Assembly (NCBI GenBank): GCA_004296865.1
Contig: SCVQ01000590.1
Span: 1-12,070 of the forward strand
Direction: 5' to 3'
DNA: 12,070 nucleotides
Source: Nitrospirota bacterium
Lineage (GTDB): Bacteria; Nitrospirota; Nitrospiria; Nitrospirales; Nitrospiraceae
A model generated the notes under the pieces. The model saw only the letters and a program-made list of their open reading frames with translations, was not told the DNA's origin and did not search any database. The position numbers and the translations under genes are program-made. This document shows, in pieces, positions 6,675-12,070 of this stretch; position 1 is the stretch's first letter; every line of letters starts with the position of its first letter.

Positions 6675-7616
6675 ATGAGGCGACCGAAGATCACGGTGGT
6701 GGGGGCCGGCAACGTCGGAGGGACGGCGGCGCAGCGGCTGGCGGAGGGAAATTGCTACGACGTGGTCCTGGTGGACATCGTCGAAGGCGTGCCCCAGGGC
6801 AAGGCGCTGGACCTCGCGCAGGCGGGGCCGGTCCTTGGCTATGATTCGCAGGTCGTCGGCGCCAACGACTATGCCGAGACGGCAGGATCAGCCGTCGTGA
6901 TCATCACCTCCGGGGTCCCGCGCAAGCCGGGCATGAGCCGGGATGAACTGCTGGCCATCAATGCGCGTATCGTGCAAGGTGTCGTGCGAGAGGTGGCCGC
7001 ACGTTCCCCCGACGCGGTGCTTATCATGGTCACGAATCCGTTGGATGTGATGGTGCATGTGGCGCAGAAGGTGAGCGGGTTTCCCAAGGGGCGGGTCTTG
7101 GGCATGGCGGGCGTATTGGACTCGGCCCGCCTGCGGGCGTTCATCGCCGCCGAGTTGCAGGTGTCGGTGGCGGATGTCCATGCGATGGTGTTGGGCGGCC
7201 ACGGGGATTCCATGGTGCCGGTGCTCCGCTATACCACGGTGGCGGGGCGGCCGCTCGGCGAATGGCTGCCGAAGGAACGGCTGGATGCGCTCATCCGGCG
7301 CACCAGGGACGGGGGGGCGGAGATCGTCAATCTTCTCAAGACCGGCAGCGCCTATTATGCGCCGTCCGCGTCCGTAGTAGAGATGGTCGAGGCGATCTTG
7401 AAAGATCAGAAACGCATTCTGCCTTGCGCCACTCGCTGCGACGGAGAATACGGGCTGAAGGACGTCGTGGTGGGGGTGCCGGTCAAGCTCGGGAGCGGCG
7501 GCGCGGAGCAGATCATCGAGTATGATCTGACGAAGGAAGAGCGGACTGCGTTGATGCAGTCGGCGCAGGCGGTGAAGGAACTCTGCGCGACAGTGGAGCG
7601 GATGCTGGAACGATAA
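6675..7616 (+). CDS. mdh: Malate dehydrogenase (NAD-dependent, LDH-like type)
   Basis: A 313-residue enzyme of the usual length for LDH-like malate dehydrogenases, which interconvert malate and oxaloacetate with NAD(H) in the TCA cycle or its reductive form. The Rossmann loop GAGNVGG is at 10-16, and an acidic residue ends the second strand (VDIVEG, Asp34), favouring NAD over NADP. Substrate-binding arginines are Arg83 and Arg89 in VPRKPGMSR, where Arg83 marks malate rather than lactate specificity. Asn121 sits in VTNPLD, Asp149/Arg152 in LDSARLR, and the catalytic His176 in GGHGDSM. The start ATG 6675 has GGAG six bases upstream, at the edge of element 5. The gene stands alone, without other TCA genes beside it. 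Confidence 0.96.
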   Translation: MRRPKITVVGAGNVGGTAAQRLAEGNCYDVVLVDIVEGVPQGKALDLAQAGPVLGYDSQVVGANDYAETAGSAVVIITSGVPRKPGMSRDELLAINARIVQGVVREVAARSPDAVLIMVTNPLDVMVHVAQKVSGFPKGRVLGMAGVLDSARLRAFIAAELQVSVADVHAMVLGGHGDSMVPVLRYTTVAGRPLGEWLPKERLDALIRRTRDGGAEIVNLLKTGSAYYAPSASVVEMVEAILKDQKRILPCATRCDGEYGLKDVVVGVPVKLGSGGAEQIIEYDLTKEERTALMQSAQAVKELCATVERMLER

Positions 7617-7631
7617 CCGACGGTCCCGCGC

Positions 7632-7661
7632 TTGACAACCCGGCCCGGCCTCCTGTAGATA
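7632..7661 (+). promoter_or_regulatory. Probable promoter for the membrane protein gene
   Basis: A perfect TTGACA -35 box (7632-7637) is followed after 18 bases by TAGATA (7656-7661), a weak -10 box. An alternative -10, GATATT at 7658, would need a 20-base spacer. An AAAGAGGT ribosome site (7683-7690) then precedes ATG 7696. The perfect -35 box is the main evidence. Confidence 0.5.
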
Positions 7662-7695
7662 TTTTCACTCAGCGGTCAACCAAAAGAGGTGCAGG

Positions 7696-8280
7696 ATGAA
7701 ATTTCTCGAAGATCCATATCAGACGATAGGGGTGGGACTCGCCCTCACGGTGGTCTTAGTCATGGCGTTTACGATGGGCGCCGGCACGACGGAGACGGAC
7801 TGGCTGGGCATGCTCATGCGGTGGGTCCATTTTCTGGCCGGCATCACCTGGATCGGCCTGCTGTATTTCTTCAACCTGATCAACGCATCGTTCCTCAAGA
7901 GCCTCGACGGCCAGACCAAGAACATTGTAATCCCCAAGCTCATGCCCGCGGCGTTGACGTGGTTCCGCCACGGGGCGACCGTCACGGTGCTGGCGGGGCT
8001 CCTCCTCTACGGGCACATGTATTCCAAGGGCGGAACCGGGGCCATCGCGCTGGGGATCGGCGGTCTGCTCGGGATCATTATGATGGCCAATGTGCATGCG
8101 ATCATCTGGCCCAATCAGAAGAAGATCATCGCAGCCGTGGAAAAGTTTACCAAGGACGGGACCGCAACGCCTCCCGAAATGGCCGGGTGGGGCCGCACCG
8201 CCCTGCTGGCCTCGCGCGTCAACTTCATGCTGTCGATCCCGATGCTGTTCTTCATGGGCGCCGGCAGCCACCTCAAGTAA
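7696..8280 (+). CDS. Urate-oxidase-N/PuuD-like membrane protein without cytochrome domain
   Basis: A 194-residue integral membrane protein with about four or five membrane segments: near residues 10-29, 43-63, 93-108, 115-136 and 172-190. It resembles the N-terminal membrane part of PuuD-type urate hydroxylases (the urate oxidase N-terminal family), with conserved-looking RWVHFLAGITWIGLLYFFN, WFRHGATVTVLAG, NVHAIIWPNQKKII and a final SRVNFMLSIPMLFFMGAGSH. His residues 45, 92, 107, 134 and 192 lie at or near membrane ends and could bind heme or metal, which is inference. The C-terminal cytochrome c domain of full-length PuuD is absent: there is no CxxCH and the gene simply stops. No purine genes are nearby. 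It has its own promoter, a strong AAAGAGGT ribosome site and a hairpin downstream, so it is probably monocistronic. Urate activity should not be assumed; a quinone or heme electron-transfer role is possible. Confidence 0.78.
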   Translation: MKFLEDPYQTIGVGLALTVVLVMAFTMGAGTTETDWLGMLMRWVHFLAGITWIGLLYFFNLINASFLKSLDGQTKNIVIPKLMPAALTWFRHGATVTVLAGLLLYGHMYSKGGTGAIALGIGGLLGIIMMANVHAIIWPNQKKIIAAVEKFTKDGTATPPEMAGWGRTALLASRVNFMLSIPMLFFMGAGSHLK

Positions 8281-8295
8281 TCATCGCAGATCGGT

Positions 8296-8329
8296 CGGCG
8301 GGCTCCTCTGAAAAGAGGCCAGCCCGCCG
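8296..8329 (+). terminator. Strong hairpin after the membrane protein gene
   Basis: CGGCGGGCT (8296-8304) pairs perfectly with AGCCCGCCG (8321-8329), and inside it CCTCT (8305-8309) pairs with AGAGG (8314-8318) across a GAAA-type loop, with two unpaired C. The stem is very stable and starts 16 bases after the stop codon. There is no T-run (CCTTACGCCC follows), so it may act as an mRNA 3'-end stabiliser or pausing site rather than a classical intrinsic terminator. Confidence 0.6.
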
Positions 8330-8465
8330 GCCTTACGCCCTTCCCCATCGAGCTATTCTTCGGGCCATTCTTCCAACGACAGGGCTGAAGGACCTACCAG
8401 GCGCTTTTGGCATAGGCCACAGGCCCTAACTGCTTGAGAAGCAGGCCTATTCAGGCTGTTTCGGC
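8330..8465 (+). other. Noncoding spacer with a nested hairpin
   Basis: I see no coding frame worth calling between the 8296-8329 hairpin and the promoter. It holds a perfect six-pair hairpin, CTGCTT-GAG-AAGCAG (8430-8444), overlapping an outer 7-bp inverted pair, ATAGGCC (8412-8418) and GGCCTAT (8444-8450). It does not show the 7-bp period of the repeat elements. It could be a regulatory site or upstream transcript end; nothing in it identifies a known RNA family. Confidence 0.35.
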
Positions 8466-8494
8466 TTGACGGGGATGGGAGGGGCCTATATAGT
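8466..8494 (+). promoter_or_regulatory. Sigma70-type promoter of the nuoF-fdx-erpA unit
   Basis: TTGACG (8466-8471) and TATAGT (8489-8494) are each one base from consensus and are separated by exactly 17 bases. Transcription should start near 8501, about 60 bases before the preferred NuoF start at 8561. No other promoter-like pair was seen before the terminator at 10695-10740. Confidence 0.7.
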
Positions 8495-8560
8495 AAACGC
8501 TCCAGGCTCGCTGCCTTGGATGTGGGCTCCCAGGTAGATCAACGGTCGGAGGATGGTAGA

Positions 8561-9865
8561 GTGGTAACCCTCGCTGAGCCGAGACTCTTGCAACAATTGG
8601 ATGGTCCCCCGTGGGACATCGACGCGTACTTCAAGGTCGGGGGCTATGAGGCCTGGCGCAAGTGCGTCACGTCCATGCAGCCGGATGACATTGTCGGAGA
8701 GCTCAAAAAATCCGGTCTGCGCGGTCGGGGCGGTGCGGGATTTCCCACGGGGATCAAGTGGGACAAGGTGCTGAGCCATCGGGTCAAGGAACACTATTTC
8801 GTCTGCAATGCCGGCGAGCACGAACCGGGGACGTTCAAAGATCGCTATTTGCTGAAGCACGCGCCGCATCAGTTGCTGGAAGGCTGCCTGATCGCGGCCT
8901 ACACGGTCCAGGCCAAGGCCGCGTTCATCTATATCAATCACGAATATCAGGAGGAGCGGCAGAATCTTAAGAAGGCGATCGAGCAGGCGAGGGGCAAGGG
9001 GCTACTGGGCAAGAATCTGTTGGGAAGCGGGCGGGACCTGGAGATCGAGATATTCGAAGGACACGGCTCCTACGTGGCCGGCGAAGAGACGGCTATGTTG
9101 GAGTCCATGCAGGGGCGGCCGGCCATGCCTCGACAGAAACCGCCGTTCTACCCGACGGATTTCGGCCTCTACGGCAAGCCCACGCTGGTCAACAATGTTG
9201 AGACGCTCTGCAACATTCCGCGGATTCTCCGGAAGGGCGCAGACTGGTTTACGCAGGTCGGCACCGAGAAGTGTCCGGGCACGATGCTGTTCTCCCTCAG
9301 CGGGGCGGTGAACAAGCCGGGCGTATACGAAATGCCGATGGGGACCCCGCTTCGTCGCTTGATCGAAGACTTCGGCGGTGGCGTCCCCGGAGGGCGCAAG
9401 GTGAAGGCGGTTTTTCCGGGCGGCCCGGCGTTCTCGATGGTCACGGCCGATGAGTTGGATCTTCCGATGGACTTCGACTCGCTCAAGAAGGCGGGCACGG
9501 GCCTGGGATCGGCCGGCGTGATCGTGGTGGACGATGCCACCTGCATGGTGGCGCAGACCCTCAAGTTCTCCGACTTTTTCAAGAACGAAAGCTGCGGGCA
9601 ATGTCCGCCCTGCCGCATGGGGACGCTGAATCTGGCCACCTTGCTCGCCAAGATCGAGCGTGGCGAGGGGACGCAGAAAGACCTCGACGCCATGCTGCAG
9701 CTCTGTGGGTTTGTCAAGGGGACCGGGTACTGTACGCTGGTGACCGGGGCGGCGGTCCTTGTGCAGAGCAGTCTGCGTCTGTTCCGGCAAGAGTTCGAAG
9801 AACACATTGCGCTCAAGCGCTGTCCTTCTCGTCCTGCTGCGGCGGGCGTGGGGGCTGGCGCCTGA
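8561..9865 (+). CDS. nuoF: NuoF-like NAD(H)-binding flavoprotein
   Basis: A 434-residue homologue of the NuoF/Nqo1 NADH-binding subunit. The FMN site is GLRGRGGAGFPTGIKW (about 52-67). The NADH/FMN segment is NAGEHEPGTFKDR (83-95), where the family usually has NADE, so the Asp is replaced by Gly. A glycine-rich region GHGSYVAGEETAML lies near residue 170. The [4Fe-4S] cluster cysteines are Cys345, Cys348 and Cys351 (SCGQCPPC) plus Cys391 (GYC). GTG 8561 is chosen for its GGAGG site 8 bases upstream; in-frame TTG 8516 and GTG 8522 would add 15 or 13 residues with no visible site. A ferredoxin gene follows after 20 bases and a Fe-S carrier after that. NuoE and NuoG are not adjacent, so it is more likely the diaphorase part of a soluble or unusual NAD/ferredoxin complex than a standard complex I locus. 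Confidence 0.9.
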   Translation: MVTLAEPRLLQQLDGPPWDIDAYFKVGGYEAWRKCVTSMQPDDIVGELKKSGLRGRGGAGFPTGIKWDKVLSHRVKEHYFVCNAGEHEPGTFKDRYLLKHAPHQLLEGCLIAAYTVQAKAAFIYINHEYQEERQNLKKAIEQARGKGLLGKNLLGSGRDLEIEIFEGHGSYVAGEETAMLESMQGRPAMPRQKPPFYPTDFGLYGKPTLVNNVETLCNIPRILRKGADWFTQVGTEKCPGTMLFSLSGAVNKPGVYEMPMGTPLRRLIEDFGGGVPGGRKVKAVFPGGPAFSMVTADELDLPMDFDSLKKAGTGLGSAGVIVVDDATCMVAQTLKFSDFFKNESCGQCPPCRMGTLNLATLLAKIERGEGTQKDLDAMLQLCGFVKGTGYCTLVTGAAVLVQSSLRLFRQEFEEHIALKRCPSRPAAAGVGAGA

Positions 9866-9885
9866 TCGATGCGGAGTGAGTGTCG

Positions 9886-10260
9886 ATGCCGAGGGTGACG
9901 TTTCTCCACCCGGACGGAAAGAGCGGCGACGTACCGGCCGACTTGACGCTCTTGGAAGCCGCGCAGGCGCTCGGGTTTCCGCTGAACCACGATTGCGGAG
10001 GCAATGCCTCCTGTACCACCTGCCGGGTCGAAATCCAGCTCGGGGGGGAGCATCTGTCCGAGATCGATTTCGACGAGCAGGATCTGCTGGACCGCGAGGC
10101 GCTGAGCGAGCCGTGGCACAGGCTGGGCTGCCAGGCCAAGGTCAGGGGGGATGTCGTCGTCCGCGTGCCTGAGCAGAAATGGGAGTCCCCCACTCCTGCC
10201 GGGCAGACCCGCGCCAAGCAGGAGTCCACGACCGCAGATAGTCAGTGCAAGGTGCCGTAA
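9886..10260 (+). CDS. [2Fe-2S] ferredoxin
   Basis: A 124-residue protein with a single plant/adrenodoxin-fold [2Fe-2S] domain over about residues 1-93. Cluster ligands are Cys37, Cys43, Cys46 (DCGGNASCTTC) and Cys82 (RLGCQAKV). The C-X5-C-X2-C-X35-C spacing is close to ISC/adrenodoxin-type rather than photosynthetic ferredoxins. The last 30 residues are a polar tail (ESPTPAGQTRAKQES) beyond the fold, with one further Cys near the end. ATG 9886 has a GCGGAG site; GTG 9880 is an alternative adding two residues. It sits 20 bases after NuoF and 52 before the A-type carrier, so the three are probably co-transcribed, and it is the natural electron partner for the NuoF-like protein. Confidence 0.92.
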   Translation: MPRVTFLHPDGKSGDVPADLTLLEAAQALGFPLNHDCGGNASCTTCRVEIQLGGEHLSEIDFDEQDLLDREALSEPWHRLGCQAKVRGDVVVRVPEQKWESPTPAGQTRAKQESTTADSQCKVP

Positions 10261-10312
10261 CCAATCCCGTCACGAGCCTGATAGAAGGCGATAGATATAA
10301 GGGAGGAAGCCG

Positions 10313-10633
10313 ATGATCACCATTACGCCAATCGCGGAAGAGAAGATTCGGGATCTCATGAAGGAAGAAAAGGACGTGGTCGGCCTGCGCATTTACGTGC
10401 GGGGCGGCGGGTGCCACGGCTATCAATATGGGATGGCCTTCGAGTCCAAGACGGCCGACGATGACACGATCATCGAGAAGGGCGACGTGAAGGTCATCAT
10501 GGATTCGCAGAGCGCGCCGCTGCTCCAGGGAACGGAAGTGGACTACGTGGACAGCCTGCAGGGATCGGGCTTTGCGATCAAAAACCCGCAGGCCAAGACC
10601 ACCTGCGGGTGCGGCAGCTCGTTCAGTGCGTAA
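10313..10633 (+). CDS. erpA: A-type Fe-S carrier (HesB/IscA/ErpA family)
   Basis: A 106-residue A-type iron-sulfur carrier that accepts clusters from a scaffold and delivers them to apo-proteins. The three cluster cysteines are present: Cys34 in GGGCHGYQYGM and Cys98/Cys100 in TCGCGSSF. The TIIEKGDVKVIMD segment and the NPQAKTTCGCGSSFS end look closest to ErpA, but IscA cannot be excluded. The start ATG 10313 has a strong GGGAGG site (10301-10306) six bases away. It is the last gene of the nuoF-ferredoxin unit and its transcript should end at the terminator at 10695-10740. Linkage to two Fe-S proteins suggests it matures them, which is inference. Confidence 0.9.
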   Translation: MITITPIAEEKIRDLMKEEKDVVGLRIYVRGGGCHGYQYGMAFESKTADDDTIIEKGDVKVIMDSQSAPLLQGTEVDYVDSLQGSGFAIKNPQAKTTCGCGSSFSA

Positions 10634-10643
10634 GGAGAGCCGT

Positions 10644-10779
10644 CGGTCATCAGCGCTCAGCCGTCAGCATGAAGAGCACATAAGGTAGAGAAGGGCCGGG
10701 TTGCTTTTCACAGGAGACGCAATCCCGGCTTTTTCTTTTTGGCTTCTCCACCGATGGCTGAAGACGAGTAGCTGAAAGC
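10644..10779. repeat. Heptad-period inverted arms flanking the terminator (element 6)
   Basis: The left arm reads CGGTCAT 10644, CAGCGCT 10651, CAGCCGT 10658 and CAGCATG 10665. The right arm reads CGATGGC 10752, TGAAGAC 10759, GAGTAGC 10766 and TGAAAGC 10773, imperfectly complementary and in 7-bp register. An intrinsic terminator (10695-10740) fills the loop between them, which no other copy in this window shows. Confidence 0.6.
10695..10740 (+). terminator. Intrinsic terminator of the nuoF-fdx-erpA unit
   Basis: GCCGGG-TTGC (10695-10704) pairs with GCAA-T-CCCGGC (10719-10729), with one bulged T, and is followed by the T-rich tract 10730-10740 (ten T and one C). The loop is 14 bases. This is a clear Rho-independent terminator, about 60 bases after the erpA stop. 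Confidence 0.85.
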
Positions 10780-10789
10780 CGGGATTGTT

Positions 10790-11239
10790 ATGCCTGTAGC
10801 CAGCGTCACACGGCGGTATCACTTTGCAGCGGCGCATCGTCTGCACACGGAGCATCTGTCCGAAGAAGAGAACTGGAAGGTCTTCGGGAAGTGCAACAAT
10901 CCCAATGGCCACGGACATAATTACACCCTGTTCGTGACCGTCCGGGGCGGGATCGATGCGCAGACCGGCCGGGCGGTGGCGTTCGATACGCTGGATCGGA
11001 CCGTGCAGCAGACGGTGGTGGACCGGTTCGACCACCAGGATTTGAACCATGATCCGGCCTTTGCCGCCCGGACGACGACGGGGGAAAATCTCGTGCTGTT
11101 GATCTGGGATCTGCTGCTGGCACAACTGCCGTCCGGCCAGTTGGAGAAGATCGGGTTGATTGAGACGCGCGACAACTATTTTGAGTATGCCGGACCTGCG
11201 GCGCAGTTCGCCGGGGCCGCTCAGTCTTCAGGTAAATAA
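10790..11239 (+). CDS. queD: 6-pyruvoyl/6-carboxy-tetrahydropterin synthase family (QueD/PTPS)
   Basis: A 149-residue enzyme of the PTPS/QueD family, acting on dihydroneopterin triphosphate, the product of GTP cyclohydrolase I. Zinc ligands are His16 (AAAHRLH), His41 and His43 (HGHNY); the catalytic Cys35 lies in [13 protein letters not shown]; His82 (FDHQDLNHD) and Glu125 (IETRDNY) complete the site. The Cys-to-HGH spacing, C-X5-HGH, and the [10 protein letters not shown] sequence match animal-type PTPS, whereas E. coli QueD has C-X3-HGH. The product could therefore be 6-pyruvoyl-tetrahydropterin rather than, or besides, the queuosine precursor carboxy-tetrahydropterin. ATG 10790 has only a weak GGGA site. 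The folE start is four bases past the stop, so the two form a pterin unit. The gene symbol is given by family; the exact reaction is not settled. Confidence 0.88.
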   Translation: MPVASVTRRYHFAAAHRLHTEHLSEEENWKVFGKCNNPNGHGHNYTLFVTVRGGIDAQTGRAVAFDTLDRTVQQTVVDRFDHQDLNHDPAFAARTTTGENLVLLIWDLLLAQLPSGQLEKIGLIETRDNYFEYAGPAAQFAGAAQSSGK

Positions 11240-11243
11240 CGCG

Positions 11244-11888
11244 ATGCCGACAAAAAAACATTCCAGAACGAAGCCCAATCTGCGGGGTGCCGAACGGCCG
11301 ACCCAGGGCCGTGACAGCGAGGACCTGAAGGACCTTGTCCTCAAAATGCTGGTGATGCTCGGCGAGAATCCACGGCGCAATGGCCTGCTGAAGACGCCGG
11401 ATCGGGTTGAGAAAGCGCTCCGGTTCATGACCCAGGGGTACAAGCAGAACCTCGACCACCTGCTCAACGGCGCCCTCTTCCCGCTCGAATACGATGAGAT
11501 GGTGATCGTGAAGGACATCGATTTCTTCAGCCTCTGCGAGCACCACCTGTTGCCGTTCTTCGGCCGTTGCCACGTCGGCTACCTGCCGAGGAAGCGTGTG
11601 GTCGGTCTGAGCAAGATTCCACGGATCGTGGACATGTTCAGCCGGCGTCTGCAGGTGCAAGAGCGGCTCACCGTCCAGATCGCGGAGGCGATTCAGGACA
11701 AGCTGAATCCGGAAGGCGTGGGAGTCGTGGTGGAGGCCCGCCATCTCTGCATGATGATGCGGGGGGTGGAAAAACAGAATACGATTGCCGTGACCAGTTC
11801 CATGCTCGGCGCGTTCCGGACCCAGCAGCAGACCCGCGTGGAATTCCTCAAGTTGATCCGCCGCGGCGGGGCCGGCGATCCGGACTGA
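11244..11888 (+). CDS. folE: GTP cyclohydrolase I
   Basis: A 214-residue FolE-type GTP cyclohydrolase I, which turns GTP into 7,8-dihydroneopterin triphosphate for folate, and for deazapurine or biopterin routes. Zinc ligands are Cys98 and His101 in [10 protein letters not shown] and Cys169 in RHLCMMMRG; the 71-residue distance between the cysteines equals that of E. coli (Cys110 and Cys181). Other typical segments are [32 protein letters not shown] and the ending TRVEFLKLI. The first 25 residues are basic and probably disordered. ATG 11244 is chosen because it follows the queD stop by four bases; the frame is open further upstream, but that would overlap queD. The TGA is followed by element 7, a likely 3' end shared with the convergent hydrolase gene. 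Confidence 0.95.
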   Translation: MPTKKHSRTKPNLRGAERPTQGRDSEDLKDLVLKMLVMLGENPRRNGLLKTPDRVEKALRFMTQGYKQNLDHLLNGALFPLEYDEMVIVKDIDFFSLCEHHLLPFFGRCHVGYLPRKRVVGLSKIPRIVDMFSRRLQVQERLTVQIAEAIQDKLNPEGVGVVVEARHLCMMMRGVEKQNTIAVTSSMLGAFRTQQQTRVEFLKLIRRGGAGDPD

Positions 11889-11895
11889 GTGAGGA

Positions 11896-11979
11896 ATTGA
11901 TTCATTGAGTCATTGATTCATTGGGTCATTGACCGAGTTTGGCAATCGTCAATGAATCAATGAATAAATCACTCAATCG
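11896..11979. repeat. Octamer-period inverted repeat element 7
   Basis: The left arm holds five 8-bp words in exact register: ATTGATTC 11896, ATTGAGTC 11904, ATTGATTC 11912, ATTGGGTC 11920, ATTGACCG 11928. The right arm holds GTCAATGA 11948, ATCAATGA 11956, ATAAATCA 11964 and CTCAATCG 11972, largely complementary. It lies between convergent genes and its right arm contains the TGA stop (minus strand, 11969-11971) of the hydrolase. It could serve both messages as a 3'-end hairpin. The word is AT-rich, unlike the surrounding DNA. Confidence 0.85.
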
Positions 11980-12070
11980 CTACACTATCCAGAAATGACA
12001 TCAGCGCTTGGTTGAACGCCTCCGGCTGTTCCAGGTTGCTCAGGTGGCCGGCCGAGGGGATGACCTGGAA
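11969..12070 (-). CDS. Alpha/beta hydrolase, C-terminal fragment
   Basis: The last 33 residues of a minus-strand protein that continues beyond the right edge, ending at TGA (complement of 11969-11971). The visible sequence begins FQVIPSAGHLSNLEQPEAFN and continues to MSFLDSVAIE. The AGHL-x-NLEQPE-x-FN-x(6)-FL pattern is the typical end of alpha/beta hydrolases, where the His is the catalytic triad histidine. The substrate cannot be inferred. The final three codons and stop lie in the right arm of element 7, so the repeat appears to have shaped the C-terminus. Confidence 0.75.
   Translation of the reverse strand, partial: FQVIPSAGHLSNLEQPEAFNQALMSFLDSVAIE

Noticed and set aside
7689..8429. 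246-residue plus-strand frame overlapping the membrane protein
   Set aside because: It runs through the gene in another frame and continues through the terminator hairpin; it is His/Arg/Gly-rich, whereas the chosen frame has clear membrane segments and a ribosome site.
8330..8465. A riboswitch or small RNA upstream of nuoF
   Set aside because: Only a nested hairpin is visible, it lies upstream of the predicted transcription start, and no known aptamer motif was recognised.
8516..8560. TTG 8516 or GTG 8522 as NuoF start
   Set aside because: No ribosome site precedes them, whereas GTG 8561 has GGAGG at an 8-base spacing; still not fully excluded.
10261..10312. A separate promoter for erpA (TATA-like bases near 10295)
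   Set aside because: No -35 box at a suitable distance, and the short gap fits co-transcription with the ferredoxin gene.
10806..11744. 312-residue minus-strand frame opposite queD and folE
   Set aside because: Shadow frame; both plus-strand genes have complete active-site residues.

Overview
The window is GC-rich, densely coded bacterial chromosome. The gene set suits an aerobic autotroph of the Nitrospira type: a large NorD/CbbO-like VWA protein, a stand-alone urate-oxidase-N-like membrane protein, a NuoF-ferredoxin-ErpA unit and a bacterial ferredoxin-thioredoxin reductase catalytic chain. This placement is inference from gene content and style; there is no rRNA or marker gene here to prove it. 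No phage, IS, CRISPR, tRNA or rRNA was found.

Layout. 1-86: the last residues of a + strand gene. 205-1053: a small lipoprotein and a DUF167 protein on +. 1071-2791: a - strand pair, FTR catalytic chain then an M28-type exported metallopeptidase, joined by a TTGA start/stop overlap. 2898-2928: a short divergent promoter region. 2983-6093: a 1036-residue NorD/CbbO-like protein, followed by an unrecognised 132-residue protein (6173-6571). 6675-7616: malate dehydrogenase. 7696-8280: a multi-pass membrane protein like the N-terminal half of PuuD, with its own promoter and a hairpin after it. 8466-10740: a self-contained transcription unit of promoter, NuoF-like flavoprotein, [2Fe-2S] ferredoxin, A-type Fe-S carrier and intrinsic terminator. 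10790-11888: a pterin pair, PTPS/QueD-family enzyme and GTP cyclohydrolase I. 11969-12070: the C-terminus of an alpha/beta hydrolase on -.

How the genes work together. Three themes recur: thiol/Fe-S redox (FTR, NuoF, ferredoxin, ErpA), central carbon (malate dehydrogenase) and pterin synthesis from GTP (FolE, then the PTPS family). The NuoF-ferredoxin pair, without NuoE or NuoG next to it, suggests electron exchange between NAD(H) and ferredoxin.

The most unusual structure is not a gene. Seven short elements, each built from degenerate words repeated at an exact 7-bp period (8-bp in one case), have inverted arms that can form imperfect hairpins. Six sit at boundaries between transcription units and none sits at a tight operon junction; one is embedded in frame in the M28 gene. 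The word differs between elements, but two of them also share a 32-bp core (30/32 identical, opposite orientation).
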